From Ruminococcus sp. (lineage in GTDB: Bacteria > Bacillota > Clostridia > Oscillospirales > Ruminococcaceae): a stretch of 64,000 nt of DNA. The stretch's first letter is position 1; every line of letters begins with the position of its first letter. Of this stretch, positions 53,491 to 61,447 are shown one piece after another. Below the pieces are notes generated by a model that had not been told where the DNA came from, searched no databases, and saw only the letters and a program-made list of their open reading frames with translations. Where the stretch lies: positions 61,827 to 125,826 of the forward strand of contig JAFXVT010000045.1 in assembly GCA_017534835.1 (NCBI GenBank), given 5' to 3'. The position numbers and the translations under genes are program-made.

Positions 53491-54459
53491 ATGGCTGAAG
53501 AAACAGTAACTGCTCTCCCTGAAGAGACAGCGGAAATAATTGCTGAAAAGCCCGGAAAGCAGCGCCGCAAGCTCACGTATGAGAAGCGGAAGCAGCTCTA
53601 CGGCTACGGCTTCATATCCATATGGATGATAGGCACGCTCCTGTTTTTCCTGATACCTCTTGTTAAATCGTTCTGGTATTCCTTCAACGAGGTAACAGTC
53701 GGCGAGGGAAAAATGATAACAGAATGGGCTGGTCTTGCAAAGTATGATTTCGTGCTGAATGCAGACCCGAACTATACTGATTACCTGAAAAACACTCTCG
53801 TCGAGACGCTGTGGAAAACACCGCTCGTGCTGATATTCTCGCTGTTCATCGCGGTCATACTCAATCAGGAGTTCCGCGGCAGAACACTTTCGCGAGCGAT
53901 ATTTTTCCTGCCCGTCATCATCGCGACAGGTCCGGTATACAAGATAATCAGCGGCGATATGAGTTCGACCGGCAACACCGGCGCAGCTCAGTTCTCGACG
54001 ATGTTCTCGACCGACCTTGTGGGACAGCTCCTGCAATTCCTCGGCATCTACGGTATCAGCGACAAAATGAGCACGCTCATCTCGACCGTCGCGGACAACA
54101 TCTTCGGTATCGTCTGGGCGAGCGGTATACAGATACTGCTCTTCCTCGGCGCACTTCAGAACATACCTCCGTCCGCAAAGGAAGCCGCTCAGATAGAGGG
54201 CGCGACCTCGTGGGAGTTCTTCTGGAAGATAACTCTCCCCTACGTCAGCCCCTTCATTCTTGCAAATCTCATATTCACCGTCATTGACTCCTTCACAAGC
54301 CCCACGAATACCGTTATGGGACGTATCCTCGCAATGAAAGAGGAGTGGAAATTCGGCGAGGCTTCAGCAATGGCGTGGATATACTTCATCATCGTCCTCG
54401 CGGCGATAGGTCTTGTAACGTTCATAGTAAATAAGTTCATTTACTATGAGGTAGAGTAA
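53491..54459 (+). CDS. Sugar ABC transporter permease (MalF type), pair 2
   Basis: About 322 residues: a polar N-terminal extension (1-45), six helices and the EAA loop (KEAAQIEGATSWEFFW, about residue 230). ATG 53491 follows GGAAGGAGG; a frame from 53464 overlaps the DUF5696 gene. It is not close to the first MalF-type protein in sequence, so the second pair is not a recent duplication. Confidence 0.92.
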   Translation: MAEETVTALPEETAEIIAEKPGKQRRKLTYEKRKQLYGYGFISIWMIGTLLFFLIPLVKSFWYSFNEVTVGEGKMITEWAGLAKYDFVLNADPNYTDYLKNTLVETLWKTPLVLIFSLFIAVILNQEFRGRTLSRAIFFLPVIIATGPVYKIISGDMSSTGNTGAAQFSTMFSTDLVGQLLQFLGIYGISDKMSTLISTVADNIFGIVWASGIQILLFLGALQNIPPSAKEAAQIEGATSWEFFWKITLPYVSPFILANLIFTVIDSFTSPTNTVMGRILAMKEEWKFGEASAMAWIYFIIVLAAIGLVTFIVNKFIYYEVE

Positions 54460-54473
54460 GGGAGGCGATGCAT

Positions 54474-55505
54474 ATGACCGATACTACCGGTGCTGTTGTA
54501 AAGAGCGAAAGCGAGATAGGCGGCGGACTTTCTCCCCGTCAGGCGAAAAAGCAGCGTATGAAGTCTATGACCGCCGAGGAAAAGGGCTATCTCAGACGCA
54601 AGGCTGTAATGGACGCAGTATGGCCGGTGTTCCGATTCGTGATACTGTTCGGGCTCGGCTTCGTAATACTCTATCCGCTCATTTATATGGTCAGCTGTGC
54701 GTTCCGCGAGCGTGCGGATATGACAGACCCGACGGTAATGTGGATACCGCGGCATTTCACACTGAACATCATCAAGGAAACGATGACCGCGATGGACTTC
54801 TGGAATACCCTGAAAACGACGCTGGTTCTCAACATCGGCTGTTCGCTCGTTCAGGTCGCTTCCTGTGCGCTGACCGGATACGGCTTCGCACGTTTCAAGT
54901 TCAGATTCAAGGGTCTTCTCTTCGGCATCGTCATTATGATGATACTCGTACCGCCGCAGGTCATCGCTCTGCCGCTGTATACTCAGTTCAGATATTTCGG
55001 TATCCGCGGGCTCTTCACGGTAAACCTCATCGACACGACGTGGACGATGTACCTTCCGGCAATAACCGGAAACGGTATCCGTTCCGGACTGATGATACTC
55101 ATATTCCGCCAGTTCTTCCGCGGACTGCCGAAGGAGCTCGAGGACGCCGCTTATATCGACGGCTGCGGACCGCTCAAGACCTTCATCAGAGTTATGATAC
55201 CCAACGCAGGCTCGGCGTTCCTGACGGTATTCCTCTTCTCAGTCGTATGGTACTGGAACGATTATTACGTCAGCTCGACATTCTTCGTCAATACGAGCAC
55301 TCTCGCACGTATGCTCACGAACCTCGATACCGAGCTCAAGCTCAGGCTCTTCAACTCTGCATCAGTTGAGATCTCACCGCGTGAGCAGATAGTTTGGAAG
55401 GAAGCAGGCTGCCTCCTTTCGATAACACCTATCCTTGCTCTGTACGTCTGCCTACAGAAATACTTCACCGAGGGCATCGCGCGCTCGGGCATCACAGGCA
55501 TATAA
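54474..55505 (+). CDS. Sugar ABC transporter permease (MalG type), pair 2
   Basis: About 343 residues, longer than usual owing to a polar start (1-50). Six helices, EAA loop (LEDAAYIDGCGPLKTF, about residue 220) and the typical end YFTEGIARSGITGI. ATG 54474 sits eight bases after GGGAGG; the ATG at 54468 is too close to it. Last gene of the operon; the palindromic element at 55535-55783 follows. Confidence 0.92.
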   Translation: MTDTTGAVVKSESEIGGGLSPRQAKKQRMKSMTAEEKGYLRRKAVMDAVWPVFRFVILFGLGFVILYPLIYMVSCAFRERADMTDPTVMWIPRHFTLNIIKETMTAMDFWNTLKTTLVLNIGCSLVQVASCALTGYGFARFKFRFKGLLFGIVIMMILVPPQVIALPLYTQFRYFGIRGLFTVNLIDTTWTMYLPAITGNGIRSGLMILIFRQFFRGLPKELEDAAYIDGCGPLKTFIRVMIPNAGSAFLTVFLFSVVWYWNDYYVSSTFFVNTSTLARMLTNLDTELKLRLFNSASVEISPREQIVWKEAGCLLSITPILALYVCLQKYFTEGIARSGITGI

Positions 55506-55534
55506 AAACACCACCACCCACAGTTCCGCTGTCT

Positions 55535-55783
55535 GGCTGCTCTTCACGTAATAGTCGGGTGAAACCTTTCTGAAGAAAGGTTTCACCCGAGCCCCCTTCC
55601 AAAGACTTCCAGCTTTGTTTTTCCCCTCCTATGGGGTCACGTTAGCAAGTTAAGCCAAGACAGCAAATCTGTCAGCGTGACCCCATAGGAGGGGAAAAAC
55701 GGAGTTAAAAGTTTTAGGAAAGGAGTTTGAGGAAGAACCCTTTTTCAAAAGGGTTTTCCTCAATTAATACGTGGAGAGCAGCC
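55535..55783. repeat. 249-bp near-palindromic intergenic element with three hairpins
   Basis: The outer arms GGCTGCTCTTCACGTA (55535-55550) and TACGTGGAGAGCAGCC (55768-55783) pair with one mismatch. Inside are a perfect 15-bp hairpin (55556-55589), a perfect 24-bp stem (55618-55641 with 55676-55699, enclosing a small GACAG/CTGTC hairpin) and a third hairpin (55729-55761). The two halves look like two diverged, head-to-head copies of one terminator-like unit. It fills most of the gap 55506-55811 between convergent genes and likely stops transcription from both sides. Confidence 0.85.
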
Positions 55784-55811
55784 GGGCAGCAAAACTGCGG
55801 GCGGTGCTGTT

Positions 55812-57635
55812 TCAGATATTCTGTATCGTTTCCCAGAGCTCTTTGGCGGTGTCGAGATTTACGCCTGCTGTAACGGCGAGCTCCTCGGGAGTTGCTCTGA
55901 GCAGATTGGCTTTTGTTTTGTACTTTACCATTATTTTTGCGGCTTTTTTCTCACCTATGCCCTTGACGTTCAGCAATTCCGAGCTGTACGTCTTTTTCTT
56001 ATGCTTGGCGTGCATAAAGCTTACGGAATAGCGGTGCACTTCGTCCTGTATACGTGTGACGAGGTCGAAGACGGCGCGCAGGTCGTTTATCTGTATCTCG
56101 CTTCCGCCGGCGGCGATAGCACGTGTGCGGTGCTTATCGTCCTTGACCATACCGAACAGCGGTATATCGAGCCCGAGCTCGCGCAGGAGCGGCGCAACAG
56201 CGTGGACGTGGCCTGTACCGCCGTCGAGGAGTATGAGGTCGGGAGTGCGGTTGAAGAATTCGTCGCCGTCCTGGTCGACGATGTGCCTGAGCCGTCTGCG
56301 GAGCACCTCGCGCATACTTCCATAGTCGTTCTGATACTCCTGCTCTTTGATGTTGAAGCGCTTATACGCCTTTTTGAGCGGCCTTCCGCCCTCGAAGACG
56401 ACCATTCCTGCGACCATTGATTCCGATGACAGGTTAGATATATCATACGCCTCGATATACTGCGGAGGCGAAGACAGTCCGAGACTTTTTCCGAGCTGTT
56501 CGAGAGCTATCATCTCCTTGCCGGTGCGGTCGTTGCGGAGAGCGGCATATTCTGCGGAGTTGCTCTTCGCGAGCCTCATCAGCTCGGGCAGCCGACCTCT
56601 CTGAGGCTGATGCAGGCGGACGTTCCTCCCAGCCTGAGCCGTGAGCATTTTTTCGATTATCACGCCGTCCTCCGGGATATGGTCGACGGTGACAGTGCGC
56701 GGTATATCGGTGCGTCCGTGGTAGAACTGAGCGAGGAAGATACTGAGTATATCCTCGCCGTCGCCGGGCTTGCCGAACTCAAAAACAGCCTTGTCGAACA
56801 GTCTGTTCTCGCGGTACATCAGCACGGAAACGAAAATGCCGTCGTGGTCCTCGGCGATACCGATAACGTCGGTCGAATCCACGCCGCTGTTGATTATCTT
56901 CTGCTTTTCGGCGGCTTTCTTAACGGCAGCGATACGGTCGCGCAGAATGGCTGCTTTCTCGAAATCGAGAGCTTCTGCCGCCTCATTCATCTCCTGTTCC
57001 ATACGCTCAACGGACTGAGCGCTGCCGGTCTTGATGAACTCTACAGCCTGTGCAACGGCAGCATTGTAGGTCTCCTTGTCGGTCTTTCCGCGGCATACGC
57101 CCATACAGAGCTTGATATGGTAATTCAGACACGGACGCTCTCTTCCGAAATCCTGCGGAAAGCGCCTTCTGCACGTCGGCAGCATAAACACACGGTTAGC
57201 TTCGTTGACGGCTTCCTTCGTGATAGCGCCGCTCGTATACGGACCGAGATACGTACCGCCTGCCTTGGTGTTTTTCACGTTCGTGATACGCGGATAATCC
57301 TCGTCGGAGATGCGGATATAGTGATAGCCCTTGTCGTCCTTGAGGAGGATATTGTACTTGGGCTTGTGCTGCTTGATGAGCGAGCATTCGAGCAGGAGAG
57401 CCTCGTATTCGCTGTCGACGACGATGTAATCATAGTCGTATACATTCGATACCATTGCCGCGACCTTCGGGGTATGGTCGGGATTCTCGCGGAAATAGCT
57501 CGTAACGCGGTTTTTGAGGTTTTTTGCCTTGCCGATATAGATGATCGCGCTCTCCTTGTTTTTCATAAGGTAAACTCCGGGAGACGAAGTCAGCTTGGAT
57601 GTCTTCTCCCGGAGGTATGGAAGTCTTGGGTTCAT
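55812..57635 (-). CDS. uvrC: Excinuclease ABC subunit UvrC
   Basis: UvrC makes both incisions in nucleotide excision repair. The 607-residue protein has the GIY-YIG nuclease (SSPGVYLMKN, IIYIGKAKNLKNRV; residues 17-95), the cysteine-containing PCLNYHIKLCMGVCRG, a UVR motif (AAEALDFEKAAILRDRI, about 215), the RNase H-like second nuclease with ECxD-type region replaced by AYDISNLSSE and DGGTGH, and C-terminal helix-hairpin-helix units (LLNVKGIGEKKAAKIM). GGAAGGA precedes the ATG. It follows two lipoprotein genes. Confidence 0.97.
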   Translation of the reverse strand: MNPRLPYLREKTSKLTSSPGVYLMKNKESAIIYIGKAKNLKNRVTSYFRENPDHTPKVAAMVSNVYDYDYIVVDSEYEALLLECSLIKQHKPKYNILLKDDKGYHYIRISDEDYPRITNVKNTKAGGTYLGPYTSGAITKEAVNEANRVFMLPTCRRRFPQDFGRERPCLNYHIKLCMGVCRGKTDKETYNAAVAQAVEFIKTGSAQSVERMEQEMNEAAEALDFEKAAILRDRIAAVKKAAEKQKIINSGVDSTDVIGIAEDHDGIFVSVLMYRENRLFDKAVFEFGKPGDGEDILSIFLAQFYHGRTDIPRTVTVDHIPEDGVIIEKMLTAQAGRNVRLHQPQRGRLPELMRLAKSNSAEYAALRNDRTGKEMIALEQLGKSLGLSSPPQYIEAYDISNLSSESMVAGMVVFEGGRPLKKAYKRFNIKEQEYQNDYGSMREVLRRRLRHIVDQDGDEFFNRTPDLILLDGGTGHVHAVAPLLRELGLDIPLFGMVKDDKHRTRAIAAGGSEIQINDLRAVFDLVTRIQDEVHRYSVSFMHAKHKKKTYSSELLNVKGIGEKKAAKIMVKYKTKANLLRATPEELAVTAGVNLDTAKELWETIQNI

Positions 57636-57652
57636 AGCATATGTCCTTCCGG

Positions 57653-58264
57653 CTATTGCTTGTCGTAGTATTTTTTGCCCTGATCGGGGCGGAAATAGGT
57701 GCGGATATATCCGTCCTTGGAAAGCACCACGAATTCGTTGGTATCCACGATATAGTAAACGTAGTCGCCGTCGTCCTTTTCGGTCTTGTGGAGGGCAGAG
57801 CTGTTGTTGATAACGTCACTTGCGCCCTTTTCGTACTCAGAAGCGTTCTTATAGCCGAAATCGTCCTTGAATTCCGCGCCGTGCTTCTCGAAGTGCTGGT
57901 CGAGGAGCTTCTTGCTGCGGAAGTGATACTCGACGTAGTCCTCGTTGTAGGCAGCGGTCGTGGGGGCTTCGGTAGTTTTTGCGGCAGTCGCCTTTGTGGT
58001 TTTAGCCGTAGTTTTTGCAGCCTTGGTCTTTTTTGTGGTTGCAGCGGTGGTCTTGGCAGCCTTTGTTTTTTTCGTAGCGGCAGCTTCAGTGGTACCGACA
58101 GACTTTGTCTCCGCGGCTTCCGTGGGAGCTTCGGTGACTATCTCAAGCGTGGAGTAGGTGGGCTCCTGCGGCTTTTCAATGTTTTCCTCATAGGCTCCGC
58201 AGCCTGCAAGAATGGTAACGGCTGTCAGCGAAAGCGCCGCAAGCTTTCTGAATAGATTCTTCAT
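57653..58264 (-). CDS. Lipoprotein with Lys/Thr/Ala repeat linker and nuclease-toxin-like C-terminus
   Basis: A 203-residue predicted lipoprotein: signal with lipobox LAGC (Cys about 22), a 45-residue Lys/Thr/Ala-rich stretch (about 62-107) in which TTKKTKAAKTTA-like units repeat, and a globular end (about 115-203). That end has HFEKHGAEF, NASEYEKGA, LHKTEKDDGDYVYYI and DGYIRTYFRPDQG, a His...His...Arg-Thr-x-Phe pattern like BECR-fold RNase toxins (barnase/EndoU/colicin-like) seen in phage and polymorphic toxins. The similarity is by eye and catalysis is not shown. It lies 17 bases upstream of uvrC and 9 bases downstream of the DUF4097-like gene. Confidence 0.72.
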   Translation of the reverse strand: MKNLFRKLAALSLTAVTILAGCGAYEENIEKPQEPTYSTLEIVTEAPTEAAETKSVGTTEAAATKKTKAAKTTAATTKKTKAAKTTAKTTKATAAKTTEAPTTAAYNEDYVEYHFRSKKLLDQHFEKHGAEFKDDFGYKNASEYEKGASDVINNSSALHKTEKDDGDYVYYIVDTNEFVVLSKDGYIRTYFRPDQGKKYYDKQ

Positions 58265-58273
58265 ATTTCCTCC

Positions 58274-59197
58274 TTATTGCACCGAGCGTATGTATCTTCC
58301 GTTGGTGAAGGTAACACCGCCGCCGTAATCGTCTAAATCGAGCAGAGCCGCTCCGTGGGCGACCGAGTAATCATACTGCCGGCTCTTATTCTTGTCAAGC
58401 TCGTGAGTATCGGCGCAGACATTGCCGTTGAGGTCGACAGTGACAGCTCCCTCCGAGCAGAGTACCTGAATGGTGTCCGCCCTGCTGCGCCCCTGCATAT
58501 CGGCGGGCTCGGGAACGACATAGGTTATATCGCCGTATCGCGATGTGATGAGCGCGTCCTCACGTTCACCCTCATAGCGCGAGGTGCTGATGATAATGCC
58601 CTTGTCACCCATTACCGTATTGTCGTCGTCAGCGTTGAAGGCGATATTCTCGGCTGTGATTGTCTCGTATGTGTAAAGTCTTATCTGTCCGGCGAGGTCT
58701 TTCGCAGCGAGGTCGCCGTTATAGTTGGAAATGTTGAAGCTGTCAAAGCACTTCGGGAGAGTCAGCGTGATGACGGCAGAGGTATGGCTGAATACGATAC
58801 CCGGAGAATCATCCTTGAATATGTTTTTTGCTGAGCGCGCGGAGTTGCCCGTTGTCGTATCTATGATGCCGACGCTGAGGATACCGTCCTCAGTGAGACT
58901 CTTTGTTACGTCAAGGTGGTCGCGCTCATATTCGAGATCCTTTTTGCCGAATCCGCTGAAGGTGAAAGCGACGGTTATCTCCGGCTCGGCTACGTCCTCA
59001 CAGAAGACGGTCATAACGCTGTTGATATTACTCATCATTTGTATGCCATGACAGCCTTTGTCAGAAAAGTCATAGCTGTCATCGAACTCGAGGGTCACTG
59101 TCTTGCTGATAGAAGTCTCCGGCGGGGTACACGAACCGAGCGAGACTGTGAAAGCTGCCGCAAGTGCAAGTGATGTTATCTTTCTGAGCGCAGTCAT
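58274..59197 (-). CDS. DUF4097-like lipoprotein
   Basis: A 307-residue predicted lipoprotein: lipobox SLGSC (Cys about 23) and a body of repeated short beta-strands (SFNISNYNGDLAAKDLAGQI, YTYETITAENIAFNADD, ITSRYGDITYVVPE) like the right-handed beta-helix of DUF4097/adhesin-like proteins. These have no defined function. GGGAGG precedes the ATG, and a good promoter lies at 59229-59257. It opens the lipoprotein-lipoprotein-uvrC run. Confidence 0.78.
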   Translation of the reverse strand: MTALRKITSLALAAAFTVSLGSCTPPETSISKTVTLEFDDSYDFSDKGCHGIQMMSNINSVMTVFCEDVAEPEITVAFTFSGFGKKDLEYERDHLDVTKSLTEDGILSVGIIDTTTGNSARSAKNIFKDDSPGIVFSHTSAVITLTLPKCFDSFNISNYNGDLAAKDLAGQIRLYTYETITAENIAFNADDDNTVMGDKGIIISTSRYEGEREDALITSRYGDITYVVPEPADMQGRSRADTIQVLCSEGAVTVDLNGNVCADTHELDKNKSRQYDYSVAHGAALLDLDDYGGGVTFTNGRYIRSVQ

Positions 59198-59228
59198 TGA
59201 GCTCCACCTCCCTGATGTTCATACCCCT

Positions 59229-59257
59229 ATTATACATTAAAAATACCAATTAATCAA
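59229..59257 (-). promoter_or_regulatory. Predicted sigma-A promoter for the lipoprotein-uvrC run
   Basis: On the minus strand TTGATT (59257-59252), a 17-base spacer and TATAAT (59234-59229), 31 bases before the first start codon. Confidence 0.82.
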
Positions 59258-59381
59258 TACTAACGGCTGAATCGTAACAATTATCGCTATTCTGTAAATA
59301 CTTTTGCTATCAATACAGGCAATATGCCACAAATATGATAACGATTATTTGTTGAAAATAACCTATCTTTGAGAATTAATA

Positions 59382-59410
59382 TAGACAAATCGCGGAAAAT
59401 AAGATATAAT
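59382..59410 (+). promoter_or_regulatory. Predicted sigma-A promoter for rsmD-coaD
   Basis: TAGACA (59382-59387), a 17-base spacer and perfect TATAAT (59405-59410), 54 bases before the rsmD start. Confidence 0.8.
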
Positions 59411-59464
59411 AGATTTGTATATGGATTCCGGTATAGTGCCGGACAGGTATAAAGAGGATTATAA

Positions 59465-60019
59465 ATGAGAGTTATTACAGGTATTGCAAGAGGTCACAGG
59501 CTCGTTGCTCCCGAGGGGCTCGATACAAGACCGACAAGCGATAAGGTCAAGGAGGGTGTTTTTTCCTCCATACAGTTTGAACTCGAAGGTGCATATGTGC
59601 TCGATCTTTTCGCCGGAAGCGGTCAGATGGGTATCGAGGCGCTCAGCCGCGGCGCAGAGCGTGCAGTTTTTGTGGACAGCTCCGCAAAGGCTGTGAAATG
59701 CGTGATAGAGAACCTGAAGGGTACAAAGCTGGACAAGCAGGCAGAGGTCATCACGCGCGACAGCTACGACTACATCAGGCTCACTTCACAGACCTTCGAC
59801 ATCATCATTCTCGATCCGCCCTACAGACAGGGACATATCCCGAAGCTGCTCCCGCTGGCGGCAGCCAAGCTCAGGGACGGCGGCTTCATCATATGTGAAT
59901 ATGAGAAGGAAGCCGGAGAGCCCGAGGCTCCCGAGGGCATGAAGCTGAGAAAGGTGTACAGCTACGGCAAGATAAATGTCGCTGTTTTCACAAAGCCTTC
60001 AGAGGAGGAGGAAGAATGA
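59465..60019 (+). CDS. rsmD: 16S rRNA (guanine-966-N2)-methyltransferase RsmD
   Basis: RsmD methylates G966 of 16S rRNA during 30S assembly. The 184-residue protein has the start MRVITGIARGHRL, the motif RPTSDKVKEGVFS, SAM site VLDLFAGSGQMGIEAL (about residue 45) and catalytic DPPY in IILDPPYRQG. It overlaps coaD by four bases; the rsmD-coaD pair is widely conserved in Firmicutes. Confidence 0.96.
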   Translation: MRVITGIARGHRLVAPEGLDTRPTSDKVKEGVFSSIQFELEGAYVLDLFAGSGQMGIEALSRGAERAVFVDSSAKAVKCVIENLKGTKLDKQAEVITRDSYDYIRLTSQTFDIIILDPPYRQGHIPKLLPLAAAKLRDGGFIICEYEKEAGEPEAPEGMKLRKVYSYGKINVAVFTKPSEEEEE

Positions 60020-60507
60020 GAAGGGTTGCGGTTTGTCCCGGAAGCTTCGACCCCGTTACGCTGGGTCATCTCGACATAATAACAAGGGCTTCCAAGCTGT
60101 TCGATAAAGTCATCGTGCTCATCTCGCGAAATGCAGGCAAGGCTCAGCCGAGCTTCACCGCAACAGAGCGTATGCTGATGATACAGGCAGTCACCAAGGA
60201 CCTCGATAACGTCGTCATAGACATTCTCGACGGACTTCTCGCGGATTATGTCCGCAACGTCGGTGCTGTGGCTATCGTAAAGGGTCTGCGTGCCGTCAGC
60301 GACTTTGAGTATGAATTCCAGATGGCTCTCGCAAACAAAAAGCTCTATTCAGGTGCAGAAACGGTGTTCCTCACAACGGCTGCCGAAAATATGTACCTCA
60401 GCTCGAGCGTAGTCAAGCAGATCGCCTACTTCGGGGGCGATATAAGCCACTTTGTTCCCGAAGAGATACTCGATGATATTTGTACAAGATTAGTTAAAGA
60501 GAGGTAA
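60016..60507 (+). CDS. coaD: Phosphopantetheine adenylyltransferase
   Basis: CoaD makes dephospho-CoA from 4'-phosphopantetheine and ATP. The 163-residue protein has normal length, the nucleotidyl-transfer motif PGSFDPVTLGHLDII (TxGH), IVKGLRAVSDFEYE and the SSSVVKQIA block (ISSTxxR-like). Confidence 0.97.
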   Translation: MRRVAVCPGSFDPVTLGHLDIITRASKLFDKVIVLISRNAGKAQPSFTATERMLMIQAVTKDLDNVVIDILDGLLADYVRNVGAVAIVKGLRAVSDFEYEFQMALANKKLYSGAETVFLTTAAENMYLSSSVVKQIAYFGGDISHFVPEEILDDICTRLVKER

Positions 60508-60513
60508 TTTATT

Positions 60514-61038
60514 ATGAATATTGATGACATCCTTGATGATATGGACGAGCTTCTTGATAAGTCGATGTCCGTACCCTTCGTTTCGCACAAGAAGGTAGTT
60601 GACGGCGAGCGTCTTCGTGAGCTCATCAACGATATACGCCTCAATATGCCTCACGAGCTCAAGGAGGCAAAGAAGATAGAGTTCGACTGCCAGCGTATCC
60701 TCAACGAGGCAAAGCTCAATGCCGAGGGAATAATCCGCAAGTCAGAGGAGAGAGCTCAGCAGATAGTTTCTCAGGAGGCTATCGTGACCGAGGCTAAGAA
60801 GAAAGCAGTTGACATTCTCCAGAAGGCTCAGGCAGCATCTGCAAATCTCCAGAAGAACGCAGCTCTTTCAGTTGCTCAGATGCTCAACGATGCCGAGGCT
60901 ACACATAATAAGTCGCTCCTCGACATAAAGCGTACAAAGGAGAAGCTCCAGCACACGCTGAAGTCCTCGCCTGCACTCACGCAGAACCCGTCTCCTCAGC
61001 CTGTTCAGAAGACTGACCTCGCAAAGGACAAGAAGTAA
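60514..61038 (+). CDS. Coiled-coil protein of the coaD neighbourhood
   Basis: A 174-residue acidic-to-basic protein with a short start containing DDILDDMDELLDKS, then a long predicted coiled coil (about residues 50-150; alternating Glu, Lys, Ala) and a Pro/Gln-rich end. It resembles the clostridial proteins next to coaD annotated as ATPase or ATP synthase subunit b-like on coiled-coil similarity alone; no membrane segment or ATPase motif is present. It begins six bases after coaD. A role in cell division or envelope shape has been suggested only by analogy to DivIVA-like coils. Confidence 0.8.
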   Translation: MNIDDILDDMDELLDKSMSVPFVSHKKVVDGERLRELINDIRLNMPHELKEAKKIEFDCQRILNEAKLNAEGIIRKSEERAQQIVSQEAIVTEAKKKAVDILQKAQAASANLQKNAALSVAQMLNDAEATHNKSLLDIKRTKEKLQHTLKSSPALTQNPSPQPVQKTDLAKDKK

Positions 61039-61048
61039 GAATAACAGC

Positions 61049-61079
61049 AAAGCGGACTCATTGAGTCCGCTTTTTTTTT
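61049..61079 (+). terminator. Terminator of rsmD-coaD run
   Basis: An 11-base-pair stem (AAAGCGGACTC / GAGTCCGCTTT) with a three-base loop followed by nine Ts; it also covers the stop codon of the Xre gene on the other strand. Confidence 0.92.
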
Positions 61080-61320
61080 ATTTGTCGTCAAGTCTGTCTT
61101 CGATAGCGATGATGATGTCGCTCATTTTCATATTGAGCGCGCCGGAAATGCGATAGAGCGTTTCAAGCGTGGGCTTGCGCTCGCCGCGCTCGATAGCGCT
61201 GAGGTGGGTGCGCCCGATGTCTGCGAGACCGCTCAGGACCTCCTGAGATATTCCCTTTCTTTTGCGTATGTCTGCAATGACCTCTCCGACTGTTTTCGGG
61301 TCAAGTGTTGGTATATACAT
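61078..61320 (-). CDS. Xre-family HTH regulator
   Basis: An 80-residue regulator with a helix-turn-helix: VIADIRKRKGISQEVLSGLADIGRTHLSAIE (recognition part LADIGRTHLSAIERGERKP, about residues 33-51). I chose ATG 61320 (MYIPTLDPKTV) behind AGGGGTGAT; the frame extends upstream to 61428, but this part is unlike a regulator and covers the divergent promoter. It faces the zinc-protein gene across a 127-base gap carrying a direct repeat. Confidence 0.88.
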   Translation of the reverse strand: MYIPTLDPKTVGEVIADIRKRKGISQEVLSGLADIGRTHLSAIERGERKPTLETLYRISGALNMKMSDIIIAIEDRLDDK

Positions 61321-61362
61321 ATTATCACCCCTGATAATATGATATACGAATTTTTTGTAAAC

Positions 61363-61397
61363 TTTGAATACATATGTTGACATTTGAATACATATGT
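61363..61397. repeat. Two direct repeats in the divergent promoter, candidate operators
   Basis: TTTGAATACATATGT occurs at 61363-61377 and 61383-61397, 20 bases apart (about two helical turns). The second copy fills the spacer of the plus-strand promoter, and each contains the palindrome ACATATGT. A regulator bound here would block the zinc-protein promoter. Confidence 0.7.
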
Positions 61398-61405
61398 GGT
61401 ATGAT
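61377..61405 (+). promoter_or_regulatory. Predicted sigma-A promoter for the zinc protein
   Basis: TTGACA (61377-61382), a 17-base spacer and TATGAT (61400-61405), 42 bases before the start codon. Confidence 0.82.
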
Positions 61406-61447
61406 ATCAACATGGAGTAATCCAGCAATTATAAAGGAGGTATCATT

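Noticed and set aside
56610-57668. 352-codon plus-strand frame opposite uvrC
   Set aside because: uvrC motifs are complete on the minus strand; this frame has no recognisable motif.
61321-61361. Minus-strand promoter TTTACA-16-TATTAT for the Xre gene at 61078
   Set aside because: It would start transcription within or after the ribosome site of the chosen start codon, so it cannot serve that start; the real promoter is unclear.
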